A stretch of 20,633 nt of DNA from Auxenochlorella pyrenoidosa (Eukaryota; Chlorophyta; Trebouxiophyceae; Chlorellales; Chlorellaceae), in contig KQ482042.1 of the NCBI GenBank assembly GCA_001430745.1, forward strand, positions 1,196,275 to 1,216,907. The letters run 5' to 3'. The position numbers and the translations under genes are program-made. Position 1 is the first letter of the stretch; each line of letters begins with the position of its first letter. Positions 1 to 10,200 of the stretch are shown one piece after another. The notes below the pieces were generated by a model. That model was not told the DNA's origin and searched no databases. It saw nothing but the letters and a program-made list of their open reading frames with translations.

Positions 1-473
1 AGCGCGCCTACATCGGCATGGACCACCCCATCCGCTCCCTCTCCTTCTCCCACGACTCCCGCAACCTGGCCATCGCGGGGGAGCAGCAGGTGCTGGACGT
101 GGAGAACGTGGAGAGCGGGCAGAGCCTGGGGCGGCTCACGCTCAACGCCACGTGAGCCGGGGGCCAGGGGGCCGCGCCTGCGCAAAGAGCGGGCTTGCCG
201 AGCCTAGGGTGCCCTGGCAGGGGCACGCCCAGGTGGACACTGCGACGGTAGAGCTCGCTGGCAGGCCAGCGTTCTGCCTGGATTCATGTCCATGGCCTGC
301 TGTGTGCTGGGCCATGCTCGGCCTCCCCACCGTCGCCGTGCCTCCCTGCCTGCAGGCCAGAGGATGCGGCCTGGAACCCGCGGCACCACATGATTGCGTT
401 TGCAGGAGGGTACGGCACGGATGAGCGCGGCGCGACTTTTGGGGATGTCGAGTTCCGCTGGCGGCGGGGATAG
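1..473 (+). CDS. THOC3: THO complex subunit 3 (THOC3/TEX1-like), C-terminal part
   Basis: Two terminal exons of a gene entering from the left: up to 151 (reading frame from base 3), then 356-473, with the intron 152-355 (cac|gtgag ... ctgcag|g). The joined product reads HPIRSLSFSHDSRNLAIAG ... then AWNPRHHMIAFAGG and ends at TAG 471-473. In THOC3/TEX1 the last WD40 blades carry the same pattern: a VRTLSFSHDG-like strand, an 'asaSED..idi..veTG' strand, then a 'tvAWHPkrplLAFAcdd' strand, followed by a short tail. THOC3 is a seven-blade beta-propeller of the nuclear THO/TREX complex, which couples transcription to mRNA export. The C-terminal extension after the last blade is short, as in the family. 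Only about 89 residues are visible, so the assignment rests on two or three blades; another WD40 protein is possible but less likely. No TGTAA signal was seen in the next 260 bases. Confidence 0.72.
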
Positions 474-734
474 CGCGCGAGGCAGGGCGGCAGGCGGCGC
501 TAGCTGCTGCTTGCCTGCTGGGATGCCGCAGTAAAGCGCATCAGCTTCTCCCATCATTGTCCGCCATGCCATGTGCTGTGAGACGTGACAGTGCCTCACG
601 CACCGTCTTCAGCAACCCGGGATGGGAGAGATCCAGCGAGGCTGTGCTGGGGACCGGTACTGCTGGGCGTGACAGATGCAAGCAGATTGCCATTCAAGTT
701 TTGATTTCGGGAAGCGAAAATTCAGTGCAGGACC
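474..734. other. Intergenic: THOC3 3' UTR and upstream region of the PC-esterase gene
   Basis: About 260 bases between two genes on the same strand. I see no TGTAA poly(A) signal and no clear TATA box. The region must hold the 3' UTR of the upstream gene and the promoter of the downstream one. Base composition falls toward the right end (for example around 700-735), consistent with a 5' flank. Confidence 0.4.
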
Positions 735-3700
735 ATGCTTTGCTATGCTCCAATAATCGATCGGGCTTCTACAAGCCTACACAGTGGCTGCATGGCCGCC
801 GCACAGAGCACCTCGCATGGCGCTTTGCCGGTGCAGCACAGCGGGGGGGCGTTTGCAGCGCTAAAGCACATCCCGGGAGATCGGACATTTCGCTTCGTCG
901 GCCTGGGGCTGCTGCTATCGACCATCTTGCTCGCTGGACTTTACGCCAGCTCCCTGCCTCCAGGCTTCCCACTAACACATCTATCGTTGATTTCACGGCG
1001 ATCGGTAGATGCCAGCAGCAGCGAGCCGCTTCACACCGGCAATGGCGGCAGCGGTGGCAGCGGCAGCGGTGCTGCTGGCAGCAACCCCTCTGCTGCCACC
1101 ACTGCCCAGGTGGAGCAGCAGCAGCAGGGCGAGCAGCAGGTGGAATCAAAGGTAAAATTGAATTGCAAGCAGCCACAAGTGCCTCAGGAGCGACCGCAGC
1201 AGCAGCAGCAGAAGCAGCAGCAGCGGCAGAAGCACGGCCAGCAGCAAGGCAAAGCGCAGGGAGACGGAGTTGAGTTGTCGCCGGCTGCCTTCTGGAAGGA
1301 GGGCACCGCCTACACCACGCCTGAGTCGCGCTGCACCGTCCATCCAGATGGTGAGCTGTCGGGCCGTGGCTCTGAGGCGGTGCGTGCGCACCCAGCGTAG
1401 CACATCAGCTGCCCTCCTGCCGCACTGCCGAAGTGGAGCATCTGCTGCTGCACAACCCCAGCTTCTCCCGACATCGCACCAGCCTACTGTCTGTCACTCT
1501 CGGGCAGCACTACTGGCTTTCATCCCCTTGCCTGCAGGCTCAGTCACGCACGAGGCCCCCCCAGCCGCCAGCACCCGCATGCCCTTCCTCTTTGACCTGG
1601 CCCAGTTTGCCACAAAAGAGTACCGGGAGCGCATGTGCGGGCGAGGCATCGACAACAGCTGGAAGGGCCGCTGGCACTGCTTCGGGCGAGTGGGCTGGGC
1701 GTTCAACCAAGTCAGCACACCTGGGTGCAGGCTTTCGGGCATTGCTGCATGCTCCTCGGGCCGCTTGCCGGCCTGCCCGCCTGCCTAGCGCTACCTTGGC
1801 ACACATTGGCACACACGCCTCGGCCCTGCACATTCGCCCATGCTCCCCTGCGCACTGCTCTCCGCCGAGCGCAGGCCCTGCATTTTCGAGATGCGGCTGT
1901 GCGCCCAGCAGTACCCGGGCGAGGGCAGGGCAGAGGCGATGGTGGAGCGTTACCAGGCGGCGGGCTGGCGCTTTGGCGACCTCTCGCCCTGCGAGCTCTT
2001 CCAGCGCATCAGAGGGTGAGCGCGCAACGCAGCCGCCCGCTGCCGCCCTGCTTTCCATGCTGAGCTGGCGGGAGCATGAGCACAGCTGGCTGGCCGGCTG
2101 GCTGCCTGGGGGTGCCACGCGCCGCGCCCACACCCACAACCCGCAGGCGCACACTCTGGTGGATGGGGGACTCGCAGACTTGCCACTTTTACTACTCGGC
2201 CGAGTGCTTCCTGCGGGAGTTTGCCCTGCGCATGAACCGGACGTGAGTTCGGCGGGCGCTAGCGGGTGCTGCAAGCACTCGGGGCAGGGCACCCAGGCTG
2301 CAGCAGCGCCACCGTGCATGCTACTTCTCAGCACTCCTGCCATGGGCTGCCCCCTGCAGCGCACCTTTTCCAGAGCGCATCAACGCCCAGTTCAACACGC
2401 ACGACCCCCCCATCTACCCAAAGTGCTTTGACCTGGCCCACAACACGCGCGTCTGCCAGGTGTGCGCACCGCCCACAGCGCTCGGGTTGGTTGGTCCCTG
2501 CAAGCCGGCGCCCACGTGCAGCTGGCAAACCATCTGCGCTGAGGCCACCGGCCCAGCCCCACGCTGGCACCGATGCCGCTTGCAAGTGTGCATGCATGGG
2601 CTCTGAGTGGCAACCTCCCACCCGCTCTCTTGGTCGCTCTTGGTGCCTCCCAGCTGCGCGTGGACTTGGGGCGGGACATGATCGCGCGCGTCATGCCCCT
2701 CATGCTCAAGCACAACCCCTCCTTTGCCAACGACATTGTGCTCTTCAACTTCGGGTGGGGGCGCCAGCTGGCGCCGGGCCCAGCATGCAGCTGGGAATGC
2801 AAGACCGCACCTGGTGTCGCGGCTGCATGGGCGGCGTCCGCCGGTCATGCCTCGGCATGCAGCCAAAGCACGGCCAGGATGCCTCACACCCTCTTTGAAG
2901 GCCTGGGCCTGCACCCTGCTTGCCGCCCCTCCCCATGCAGGCTGCACTATGGCTCCCTGGGTGATGAGGGCTTCCTCCAGGACATTGCCCAGGTGATCAG
3001 GTGGCGCACCAGGCAGCAGAGGACAGCGGGTGGCCCGCAGCTCGTCTGGATGGATGTGCCGCTGCAGGTGGGCGGGGATGCGTTGAGGGGACGGGTGTGG
3101 GGTGTTCCATGTTGGACATGGGCAGCGCTGCACAATGCTGGCCTCGTTTGTATGGCGGGTTGCTGGTGTGCTTACCTGCAGTGCTGCCATTGTGAGTGTT
3201 CACCACTCCTGAACGTGTGCCAGCGTGCATCCTCGCCTTACCCCCGCAGCATTTTGGCACACCTGATGGCCGATACAACAAGAAAGTGCTCAAAGGCTCC
3301 AAGAAGGTGGGGGGCAGCCTGCGCTGCTGATGCTGCCGCGCACGCTGCTGCTCTGTCAGCACCGTGTGCAGGCTGCCGTGGCGGCACTTTGTCGCTTGCA
3401 GGTCAGGACACACGGCTGAAATCTTCCACACAGCGAGCCAGCTTCATGTGCGGCCTGCTCGCTGCCTGCTCTGCGACTGACATCCCACCACTTCCCGGCC
3501 TTGATCTCCCCTATCCTGGCGTCCCCGCAGAACACGGAGTGCCGCAACCTGACCGCGTGGTATGAGGGCGTCCCTGGCATTGTGCAGGGCGGCCTGAGGA
3601 ACATCCAGGCCCGCCCGCACGTGCACAGGATGGCCGACGGGCACCTGCGCACCTGGAACGCGTCGGCGCCCCTCTGGGACGTCCACATGCCAGGTGGGCG

Positions 3701-4107
3701 CGGGACGGTTGGCATGCAGCACCGTACAGCTGCACTTGGGCAGCCTCTGCAATCGAGGCCTGAGGAACCCCGCTGCCCTGACTGCTGCCCTGCTTGAGTG
3801 CTGAGCTGGGGCGGCTTTCAGCTCACGCAACGGACCCCGCCCCCCCACCCCACCCCGTCTTCTCCCAGGGGAGTGCACGCACTACTGCTCGCCCACCGCA
3901 TACCATATATGGCTTTTTCTTCTCAACAAGGAGCTGGGGGCCAGCAGCGTGGGCCAGCGGGTGCGGGTGCGCAGCGTCAAGGCGGCAGCGGCGTCAAAAG
4001 GCAGTGCTGCAGCGGCGGCGGCAGGACAAGCAGCTCTGAAGGAAGGCAAGGCAACCCATCGGCGTGACTCTGCCAGCGGTGGCGCTGCGAAAGCGTGGGG
4101 AGCATAG
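735..4107 (+). CDS. TBL-like PC-esterase (SGNH family), type II membrane protein
   Basis: Ten exons: 735-1350, 1538-1724, 1875-2015, 2147-2242, 2360-2459, 2654-2754, 2941-3067, 3250-3306, 3531-3693, 3869-4107 (stop TAG). The phases join to 608 residues. Order: cytosolic N-terminus, one membrane segment (residues about 54-72), a Gly/Ser- and Gln-rich stem, then a PMR5N/PC-esterase-like luminal domain. The SGNH block I motif is LWWMGDSQTCHF, with the nucleophile at about Ser324. A later block NFGLHYG fits the 'N.GLH' strand. The C-terminal block is GECTHYCSPTAYHIWLFLL (His about 534), the place of D-C-x-H-W-C in plant TBLs. TBLs are Golgi enzymes that O-acetylate cell-wall polysaccharides; the substrate here is unknown. 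The start could also be ATG 792, which keeps the membrane segment. The exon 2/3 junction is uncertain: donor 1725 with acceptor 1874 is one phase-consistent choice; donors 1690 or 1711 with acceptor 1869 also fit. The Ala/Lys-rich tail after about residue 550 looks disordered. Confidence 0.8.
894..950 (+). other. Signal-anchor transmembrane segment of the PC-esterase
   Basis: Encodes FVGLGLLLSTILLAGLYAS, an uninterrupted hydrophobic stretch of 19 residues preceded by Arg residues (GDRTFR) and followed by a long low-complexity stem. This is the expected topology of a Golgi type II enzyme, with the catalytic domain in the lumen. Confidence 0.8.
1111..1249 (+). repeat. CAG-rich tract encoding poly-Gln stem
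   Basis: Interrupted CAG runs at 1114-1140 and 1196-1249 encode Gln-rich segments (VEQQQQGEQQVE and later PQQQQQKQQQRQK) in the stem between the membrane anchor and the catalytic domain. The tract lies inside a real exon, in frame. It is expected to be length-variable and flexible. Confidence 0.85.
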
Positions 4108-4388
4108 CGCGTGTGTTGGTTCATCTCCGTGCATCTGCATTTTCCCATCCTTATTTCATTCAGGTACATTCACCTGCTTTGATTCTGCACTGTGCATGCT
4201 CTAAGAGCTGACGAACAACAGCGCAGGCGGCGCAGGTAGCGGAGAGCGCTAGGCTGAGCTGTCGCTGACGCTCATGCATGCGGCTTTGCCGGTCTTTATA
4301 CCGTCTACTGCGGCTGTCAGAACCTACTGTGCAGCCTCCGGAGCACAAGCCTTATCTCCTCCTTCTCTTCTCCTTGCTGCTGCCGAGG
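4108..4388 (+). promoter_or_regulatory. Intergenic: 3' UTR of PC-esterase and promoter/5' UTR of ARM gene
   Basis: About 280 bases without coding signal. A TATA-like TTTATA sits at 4295-4300, some 90 bases before the chosen ATG at 4389, where it could place transcription start near 4325-4330. That would exclude the in-frame upstream ATG at 4278. No TGTAA is visible for the upstream gene. The promoter call rests on this single weak motif. Confidence 0.3.
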
Positions 4389-5614
4389 ATGGCTTCGCAG
4401 TCAGACTTCCAGGCCGCTTGCGACCGGCTGGCAGATCACCTGGGGGGCGATGATCCCAAAGCGCAAGCGGCTGCTGCCGTGACGGTGGTAATAATGTTGC
4501 AAAGTGAAGCGAGCGCCCCTTATGCGCCGTCTGCACACTTTGGCAAGCTGGTAAAAGCATTCTGCGAGCTGATGGAGAGCGGTGAAGCCGCCATTCAGGC
4601 AAGCCTGATGTCAGAAACCCGCTGCCAGCTCACTCCCAGTGCCATCGGCCTGCGCCTCTCTCTTGCCATTGGTCGTCCTGTTCATCATTGCTGTCCAGCA
4701 CATCTCCCCGAGTAAGGCCATGGACCTGAGTGGTTCACATTGAGCCAAGGGACTGTGCCACCTCCTTCTGTTGTGCAGCGGAATGCGGCGGCGGCGCTGT
4801 CTGCCTGCCTAGAGTGCAACGATTCTGCGGTGCAGGCGGCCATTGAGAATCGAGCGGTGAGGCCAGCTTGCATGGCCATCAGCAGGGCAGTGGCAGGCCC
4901 TGGCCAGCACGGCGCCGCCTTCCAGCCGGCACTCAAAGCAGACATGCTGTCTGTGAGCGCTGCCTGCAGCCTCTTACCCCGTTTCGCCTGCACTGCGCGT
5001 CACCGCAGGCGGAGCGTGCCGTCGCGGTGCTCGAGGCGTTGGCGGCGCGGCCCCCCAACGAGCGCGACGCAGGGCTACAGCTGAACCTGCTGGTCCTGCT
5101 GGGCACGCTGGGCGAGGCGGCCGAGACCACAGCACAGCTGGTGCTTGATGCCGGCGGCCTGCAGCAACTGCTGGAGGCAGCCGACCCTGCAGTCAACCAG
5201 CAGCTGCAGGAGGCAGCGACAGATGGCCTCTGCAAGCTTATCTCCAGCAGTGCGGTGGCCAAGGACGCGGCAGCCGCGGCGGGGGTCATCCCGCGCATGG
5301 CGGCCCTGCTCACAGGTGCCAGCAGCGGCGGCAGCAGCCAGGCCAGCAGCAGCAGCGACGTCACCGTGCGCGCGCTGCTCTGCCTGGGCATGCTGGTCGG
5401 TTCTAGCCCGGAGCGGCAGTTGGAGCTGGCAAACGCCCCTGGGGCTGTGCCTGCGCTGCTGCGCCTCGTGCGGCAGCAGGACGATGCCGACTGCCAGCAA
5501 GTCGCTGCCGGGCTGTTCAAGGAGCTGGCCAGCAATGCGGGGGCCAAGGAGGCGCTGACTGCGGCGCTCAAGGCGCAGCAGGAGGCCGATGCAGCGGCGC
5601 AGTTTGTGGGCTGA
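4389..5614 (+). CDS. Armadillo-like helical repeat protein
   Basis: Three exons: 4389-4598, 4779-4856, 5009-5614 (stop TGA). The product is 297 residues. The start ATG 4389 has a strong context (A at -3, G at +4) and opens with MASQSDF; an in-frame ATG at 4278 would add a 37-residue leader and is less likely. The product is Leu/Ala-rich with repeated paired helices of armadillo type. Examples are AAIQRNAAAALSACLECN, LQQLLEAADPAVNQQLQEAA, then GVIPRMAALL and GAVPALLRLVRQ, each followed by a helix such as QQVAAGLFKELASNAGAKEA. Such repeats bind peptides or partner proteins. HSPBP1/Fes1-type nucleotide exchange factors and small ARM scaffolds share this look, but I see no feature that selects one. 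A Gly/Ser-rich loop (about residues 200-215) breaks the array. Exon 1 ends at a GC donor, required by phase and by continuity of the first clear repeat. Confidence 0.75.
4599..4778 (+). other. GC-AG intron (ARM gene intron 1)
   Basis: Donor CAG|GCAAGC and acceptor TTGTGCAG. Both flanking exons are phase 0 and join in the middle of an ARM helix pair (...EAAIQ + RNAAAAL...). The nearby GT at 'ctg|gtaaaag' would remove the helix AFCELMESGEAAIQ, so the GC donor is preferred. Confidence 0.75.
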
Positions 5615-5776
5615 GGGAGCAAGGGCAGCAGCCGCTGCCCCGCGTGGCATGGCATGTGGCTTTCCCAGGCTGCTTTCCAGCCCAACCATGGTGGCTTTGA
5701 TGCCTGCTCGTGTGCTGTTCAGCCCCATGGATTGAGAGGTTCTGCACGTGACAGCACATCAATCTAAAGGACCATG

Positions 5777-5781
5777 TGTAA
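5777..5781 (+). terminator. TGTAA poly(A) signal of the ARM gene
   Basis: TGTAA on the + strand about 160 bases after the TGA stop. This is the chlorophyte poly(A) signal; cleavage is expected roughly 10-20 bases later, only 25-35 bases before the stop codon of the convergent SDR gene. Confidence 0.6.
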
Positions 5782-5820
5782 GTCCAGCGCTGTTCAACAC
5801 ACTCAGAGCAACATGGATGG

Positions 5821-7012
5821 TCAGCGTGGCGGCCACAGCGCTGCGTCCTCTGCCGCCGAAAGCCCCACCTCCTGGTTGGACAGCTGCCACAGCTGCGCCG
5901 CCAGCCGCGCATCGCTTGCTGCGGGCGCCGCCTGGCAGGGCCGCTGCGCATGCAGGTACAGTTCGCTCCGCCCCGCCAGCTGCGGCGACAGCGCCGCGTG
6001 CAGCACCGTGCGCGCGCCCTGCGCCGGCGTCTGGAATGCAAGGGCCGCCAGCCAGCGCAGCGGCGCCTGCAGCGCGCCGGGCACGTTGCCAAAGATGTTG
6101 GTGGCCACCCTGCCGGGGCTCACGCTGTAGGCGGTCACGCCGCTGCCGCGCCGCTCGAGCTGCCGCGCCAGCTCAGCCGTCATCAGCACGTTGGCAAGCT
6201 TGCTCCTGGCATACGCAGCATACCAGTACGCTGGCGGCGGTCCGTCCAACTGCAGTCCTCCGGGCGAGCTGCTGGCTGCGCTGCTGCCGCTGCCGCTGCC
6301 CCTGCCGCCGCTGCCTGCAGCGCTGCCGATGCGCAGCGAGCCGCGCCGGTGCGCTTCGCTGGCCACTGTCACCACCCGGCCGTCGGCCGCCATCAGGGGC
6401 AGAAGCAGGCGGGTGAGCAGGTAGGGGCCCAGGTGGTTGGGTGCAAAGTGGCCGCAAGTGCCGTCAGCATTTGGCGGCACCCCCATCACGCCGGCATTGT
6501 TCACCAGGGCGGCAAGCGGCTGCTGGGCCGGGGCGGACTCTGCTGCGCCGCCTTGACCGCCTGGCTTCCGATGCCGTGTCCGCCTGCCTCCTGCCCCACC
6601 CCCTTCGTGCTGCAGCCCGGCTGCAAAGGCGCGAATGGAGGCATAGTCCGACAGATCCAGGTGGCGGCACTCGCACGAGCCAGGTAGCTCACGGGCATCC
6701 AGCTCCGCTGCGGCTGCAGTGCACTTGGCCTGGTTGCGGCAGGCCAAAATGACATGGTGCCCCGCGGAGCGCAACCCTGCTGCCACTTCGAGGCCTGCAC
6801 GAAGCGGGATACAGAAGGGTTTGAAAGGGGAGTAGAGCAGTGTCTCACTCACTGTCTTTCAATGAGGGACCCAAAGAGGGCAGCGGCAGAGCGGCGGCGT
6901 CGGCGGCGAGTCACTAGCTGGTTGTGGTGCGGTGCGAAATGCAAAATTCCCCGCTGCTGCACTCACCTATGCCCCCTGGAGAGACCCCTGTGACGACAGA
7001 CAGCGGAGCCAT
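5821..7012 (-). CDS. Short-chain dehydrogenase/reductase (retinol dehydrogenase/POR-like)
   Basis: Two exons on the minus strand: 7012-6967 (MAPLSVVTGVSPGGI plus one base) and 6794-5821; the intron 6966-6795 has donor g|gtgagt and acceptor gtgcag|g. The product is about 339 residues, a classical SDR. The cofactor loop is TGVSPGGIG (residues 8-16), then the strand VILACRN with Arg favouring NADPH. HLDLSD supplies the Asp after beta-4 and NNAG lies at about 114-117. The catalytic triad is Ser about 161 (VASEAH), Tyr about 210 and Lys about 214 (YARSK). The pattern NHLGPYLLTRLLLPLM and YSVSPGRVATNIF are typical of RDH11-14, TIC32 and protochlorophyllide-reductase-like SDRs; the substrate cannot be told. 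Two low-complexity inserts are unusual: Gly/Arg-rich before NNAG (about 79-108) and Gly/Ser-rich between Ser and Tyr (about 173-195). There is no obvious transit peptide: only seven residues precede the TG motif. Confidence 0.88.
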
Positions 7013-7290
7013 GTGAGGAATGGGTTTAACTCTAGGCGCGTGGCTGCGCCAGGCCGCGCACGATTTCGCCTCCAATCACAGGGTCGCAATTGATGGCTGG
7101 GCTGCCAAACCAGCCTGCATTCATGCCCCAGCAGGCACTGCAGGCTGGCCGCGGCACAATCAAACCTGCAGCTCAAACATGCTCTGCCATCTCTTCAGCG
7201 GCGATCCTGCAGCCCTCTCAGGGTGTCAGCAGTGTTTCAGGGTTCCCTGGGCGGGGACAGACAGCGTAGGTTGTAAGCAGGAGCAGAGGA
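7013..7290. promoter_or_regulatory. Divergent promoter region between SDR and coiled-coil genes
   Basis: The 278 bases separating the two ATG codons must contain both transcription starts and both 5' UTRs. A CCAAT box lies at 7072-7076 on the + strand; no TATA box is evident in either direction. The shared short spacer allows co-regulation but does not prove it. Confidence 0.4.
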
Positions 7291-10200
7291 ATGGCTGAGA
7301 ACGTGGGCTTCGCCTTTCCGCGACCTGCCAGCCCCACCAAGCTGCTGGAGGCGCAGGACTCCAATGCCGACAGCCCTCAGGAATGGACGCTGAAGGCACA
7401 CAGCGGGAGCAAAATTCCTCGGCCTTCCTCCGCTGCGAGTACGCCTGTGGGCCAGAGGATAGTGGCCAAGGTGCGAGCGGGCGGAATGGGGGCTCAGTGC
7501 TGCACCTGTCGCCAGCAGCTGTCACTGTCTGCCGTCGACGCCGCTGCGGCGCATCACACCGCCACCTGTCCGCCCTTCCCGCACCATTGCTGTCCGCAGA
7601 CCGGGTCCAGCACTCCGCTGCCCACCCCCAACCTGGCGGGTCTGGGGCCTGGCAGCCGTGAGGATGCCTTGAAGCAGATTGAGGCCGACCTGGAGGCGCG
7701 CCTGGCTCGCGAGCAGGCGGCGCTGGCTTCAGGTGCGATGCTGCACTTGCCCAGAGGGGCCCTGAAGCTCTTGCCGGTGGCCAAGTCATGCAAATCTAGG
7801 TGCGCATTGCCTCACGTTGCCGTGCATGCCGTCCGTTCATGTGCATGCTTTCACCCGCTGTGCCGTGCACCCACTTTGTGTCGATGCAGCGCTCGATGGC
7901 GCTGCGGCCCAGAAGCACGAGGTGATGGGAGGAGCTTTCAGAGCTGTTCTCAGCAAAGGCCAGCTGACCTTCAGGGTCCACTCTCTGCTTCTGTTTCCCC
8001 GCCGCCTGTCTCTTCATTGAGCTCTCACCTTGCACTCACCCCTGTTCCCCCGATTCTCACCCCTGCGCAGGCCCGCATCCAGGAGCTGAACAACAAGCTG
8101 GAGCGCACGCGCGACACCTACGCCAAGCTGGTGGCTGCCAACGAGGCGTACGCCAAGTCGGCCCGCAAGGTGGCATCCGCCGAGCGCCGCCTGCAGGACC
8201 AGGAGGCGACGGCACGCAAGGCAAGTGGCCTGGGCACAACTGCGGCCGTCGCCATGCGATCTCAGGCAGGCTGCAGCCCGGTCAGCGGGGGTGCATAACT
8301 TGGAGGGCACCCATGGCTACCCGTCCCCCAAGCTGAGCAGCCCTGCACCGCTGTGCCTGCAGGCCGCCGGCAAGGTGTCCAGCAAGGAGCAGATTGCCTC
8401 GGTGAAGGACGAGCTGCGGGTCGCAACGCAGCTCATGGCTGCTGCCAGCACCCGCGTGGAGCAGGTGGGTGGAGCAGGAACAGGCAGCGTGCTCCGCATC
8501 TCAGCCGGGGCGCCTGCGCAGGGCCGCCATTCCAACGCGGCTCTTAGGCTTTGCTGGACAATTGGGGTGATCCGCGATGCCCCGCTTCTGCGCTGCACTG
8601 CAGATGGAGGCCATTTGTGATCTGCTCATCACGCGCGTGGCAGAGCTGGAGAAGGAGGAGGATGCGCTCAAGTGAGGGCTGGTGGTCTGGCTTTTCGCTG
8701 CTGGCAGCACGCGCTGCACGGCGTACACCTTTAGGTTGCCAGCCATGTCCCCCCCACCCCTACCCCCCACCCTCGCCCACCCCCACCCCCCCGGCAGGTC
8801 CAAGTGCGATGCTCTGACGCTCAACCTGGCAGAGCAGCGTGCCCTGCTGGACGACGCGCTGGAACGTGCGGCGCAGGTGGGGAAGGGGCCAGGGAGGGCG
8901 CCGGCGGCGGGGTCAGGCAGCACCGCATACCTTGCACCCAGCGCATGCATGTCCAGCCCGGAGCTCTGCGCGGGCCGACGTGCTGGCCTCGCGGCTGTCC
9001 ACTATCCCGGTGCAGGGCACCCCCAACGGCAACACCGCCAAGCAGCGCCTTTCCGAGGTGGAGGACTCCCTCAGGTAGGTTCTCAAGGGTGCCACTGGAG
9101 GGGCAGCATGGCGGGCAGGGCCACAGGCATCACAACATGCTTGCCTGCTCTGCTGGCAGTCCCACTGAGGCGGTCCTGCTGCCCTTCAGGTCGACTGAGC
9201 TGGCGCTGGCTGCCGAGCGCGAGGCTGTGAGCCGCCTGAGGCAGGACAAGGATGCGCTGGAGCAGCGCATGCAGCAGCAGGTGGGGCCTAAGAAATGCAT
9301 GGCGTAGGCGCCTTGCCAGCACCCCAGCAGGGAGAGACAACTGTTCGTGCTTGTCAGTGGCGTGCCAGCAACTCACAGCACGTCCTTGTGCTTCCCCACC
9401 CTCAACCTATCTGCCTTGGCAGTATGCGGAGCTGGTGTCAGAGAAGAACGCCAGCCTGGAGTCGCTTGTGCGTGCCACTGCGGCTGCTGCCACCGAGGCC
9501 GGCAAGCTGGTGAGGAGTGGAAGTGGAGGGTTCTGAGAACTGTCAAATGGCCTGCACCGCTTAGAGGTGCTTGCGCAGTGAGCAACGCGAAGGGGGTTTC
9601 AGCAGGCGGGCCATGCTGCGCATGCCAAGCCTCAACCTTGGATGCATCTGCGCGGCACCTGCTGCTGTGTGTGCCTCTGCACATGGTCCTGGTCCGCATT
9701 TCTGACTCTGTCTGGCTTGAGGGGCCCTCTGTTGCTGCGCAGAACCAGCAGCATGAGGCGACCAAGGCGCAGCTCGCCGAGGCGCAGGTGGCAGCCTCTC
9801 GCCTGGAGGGCGAGCTGGCTGGCCTCCAGGCAGAGTACCAGGCCGCCTGCAGCGCCAAGGCGGAGCTGGTTAAGGAGCGCACCCAGCTGGAGAAGCGGGT
9901 GAGACGGTCGAACAGGGCAGGGGTGAGCAGGCGAGGGCGATGTTGTCAGGATGCCTCGGCTTCTGTAGATGCCTGGCCCTCTGGCAGATCACACAGCGTT
10001 TATCTGACCCTGACCATCCTCTCCTGGCTTCCCCCGTCTGCGTTTCCTCCAGCTTGAGATTGAGGCCAAGATTCGCTCTCAGCTAAAGGAGGAGGTGCAG
10101 GCCAAGGAGGCAGTGGAGCAGGGTTTGCAGGCACAGGTGGGTGCTGCAGGTCTTCAGGCGTATTAAGGGGGTGGACAGCAATTTCCCCTTCTGTCTTGCA

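Noticed and set aside
1111..1249. CAG repeat as a non-coding microsatellite
   Set aside because: It lies within an open exon in the frame that encodes the membrane anchor upstream and joins to the esterase downstream.
4278..4388. N-terminal leader with a hydrophobic stretch on the ARM protein (start at 4278)
   Set aside because: ATG 4389 has a much better context, and a TATA-like box at 4295 would place transcription start after 4278.
8968..9015. Extra coding sequence before GTPNG (frame ARADVLASRLSTIPVQ)
   Set aside because: It is in frame with exon 8 and looks coding, but exon 7 ends in phase 0 and no acceptor upstream gives that phase; the acceptor gtgcag|ggc at 9015 does.
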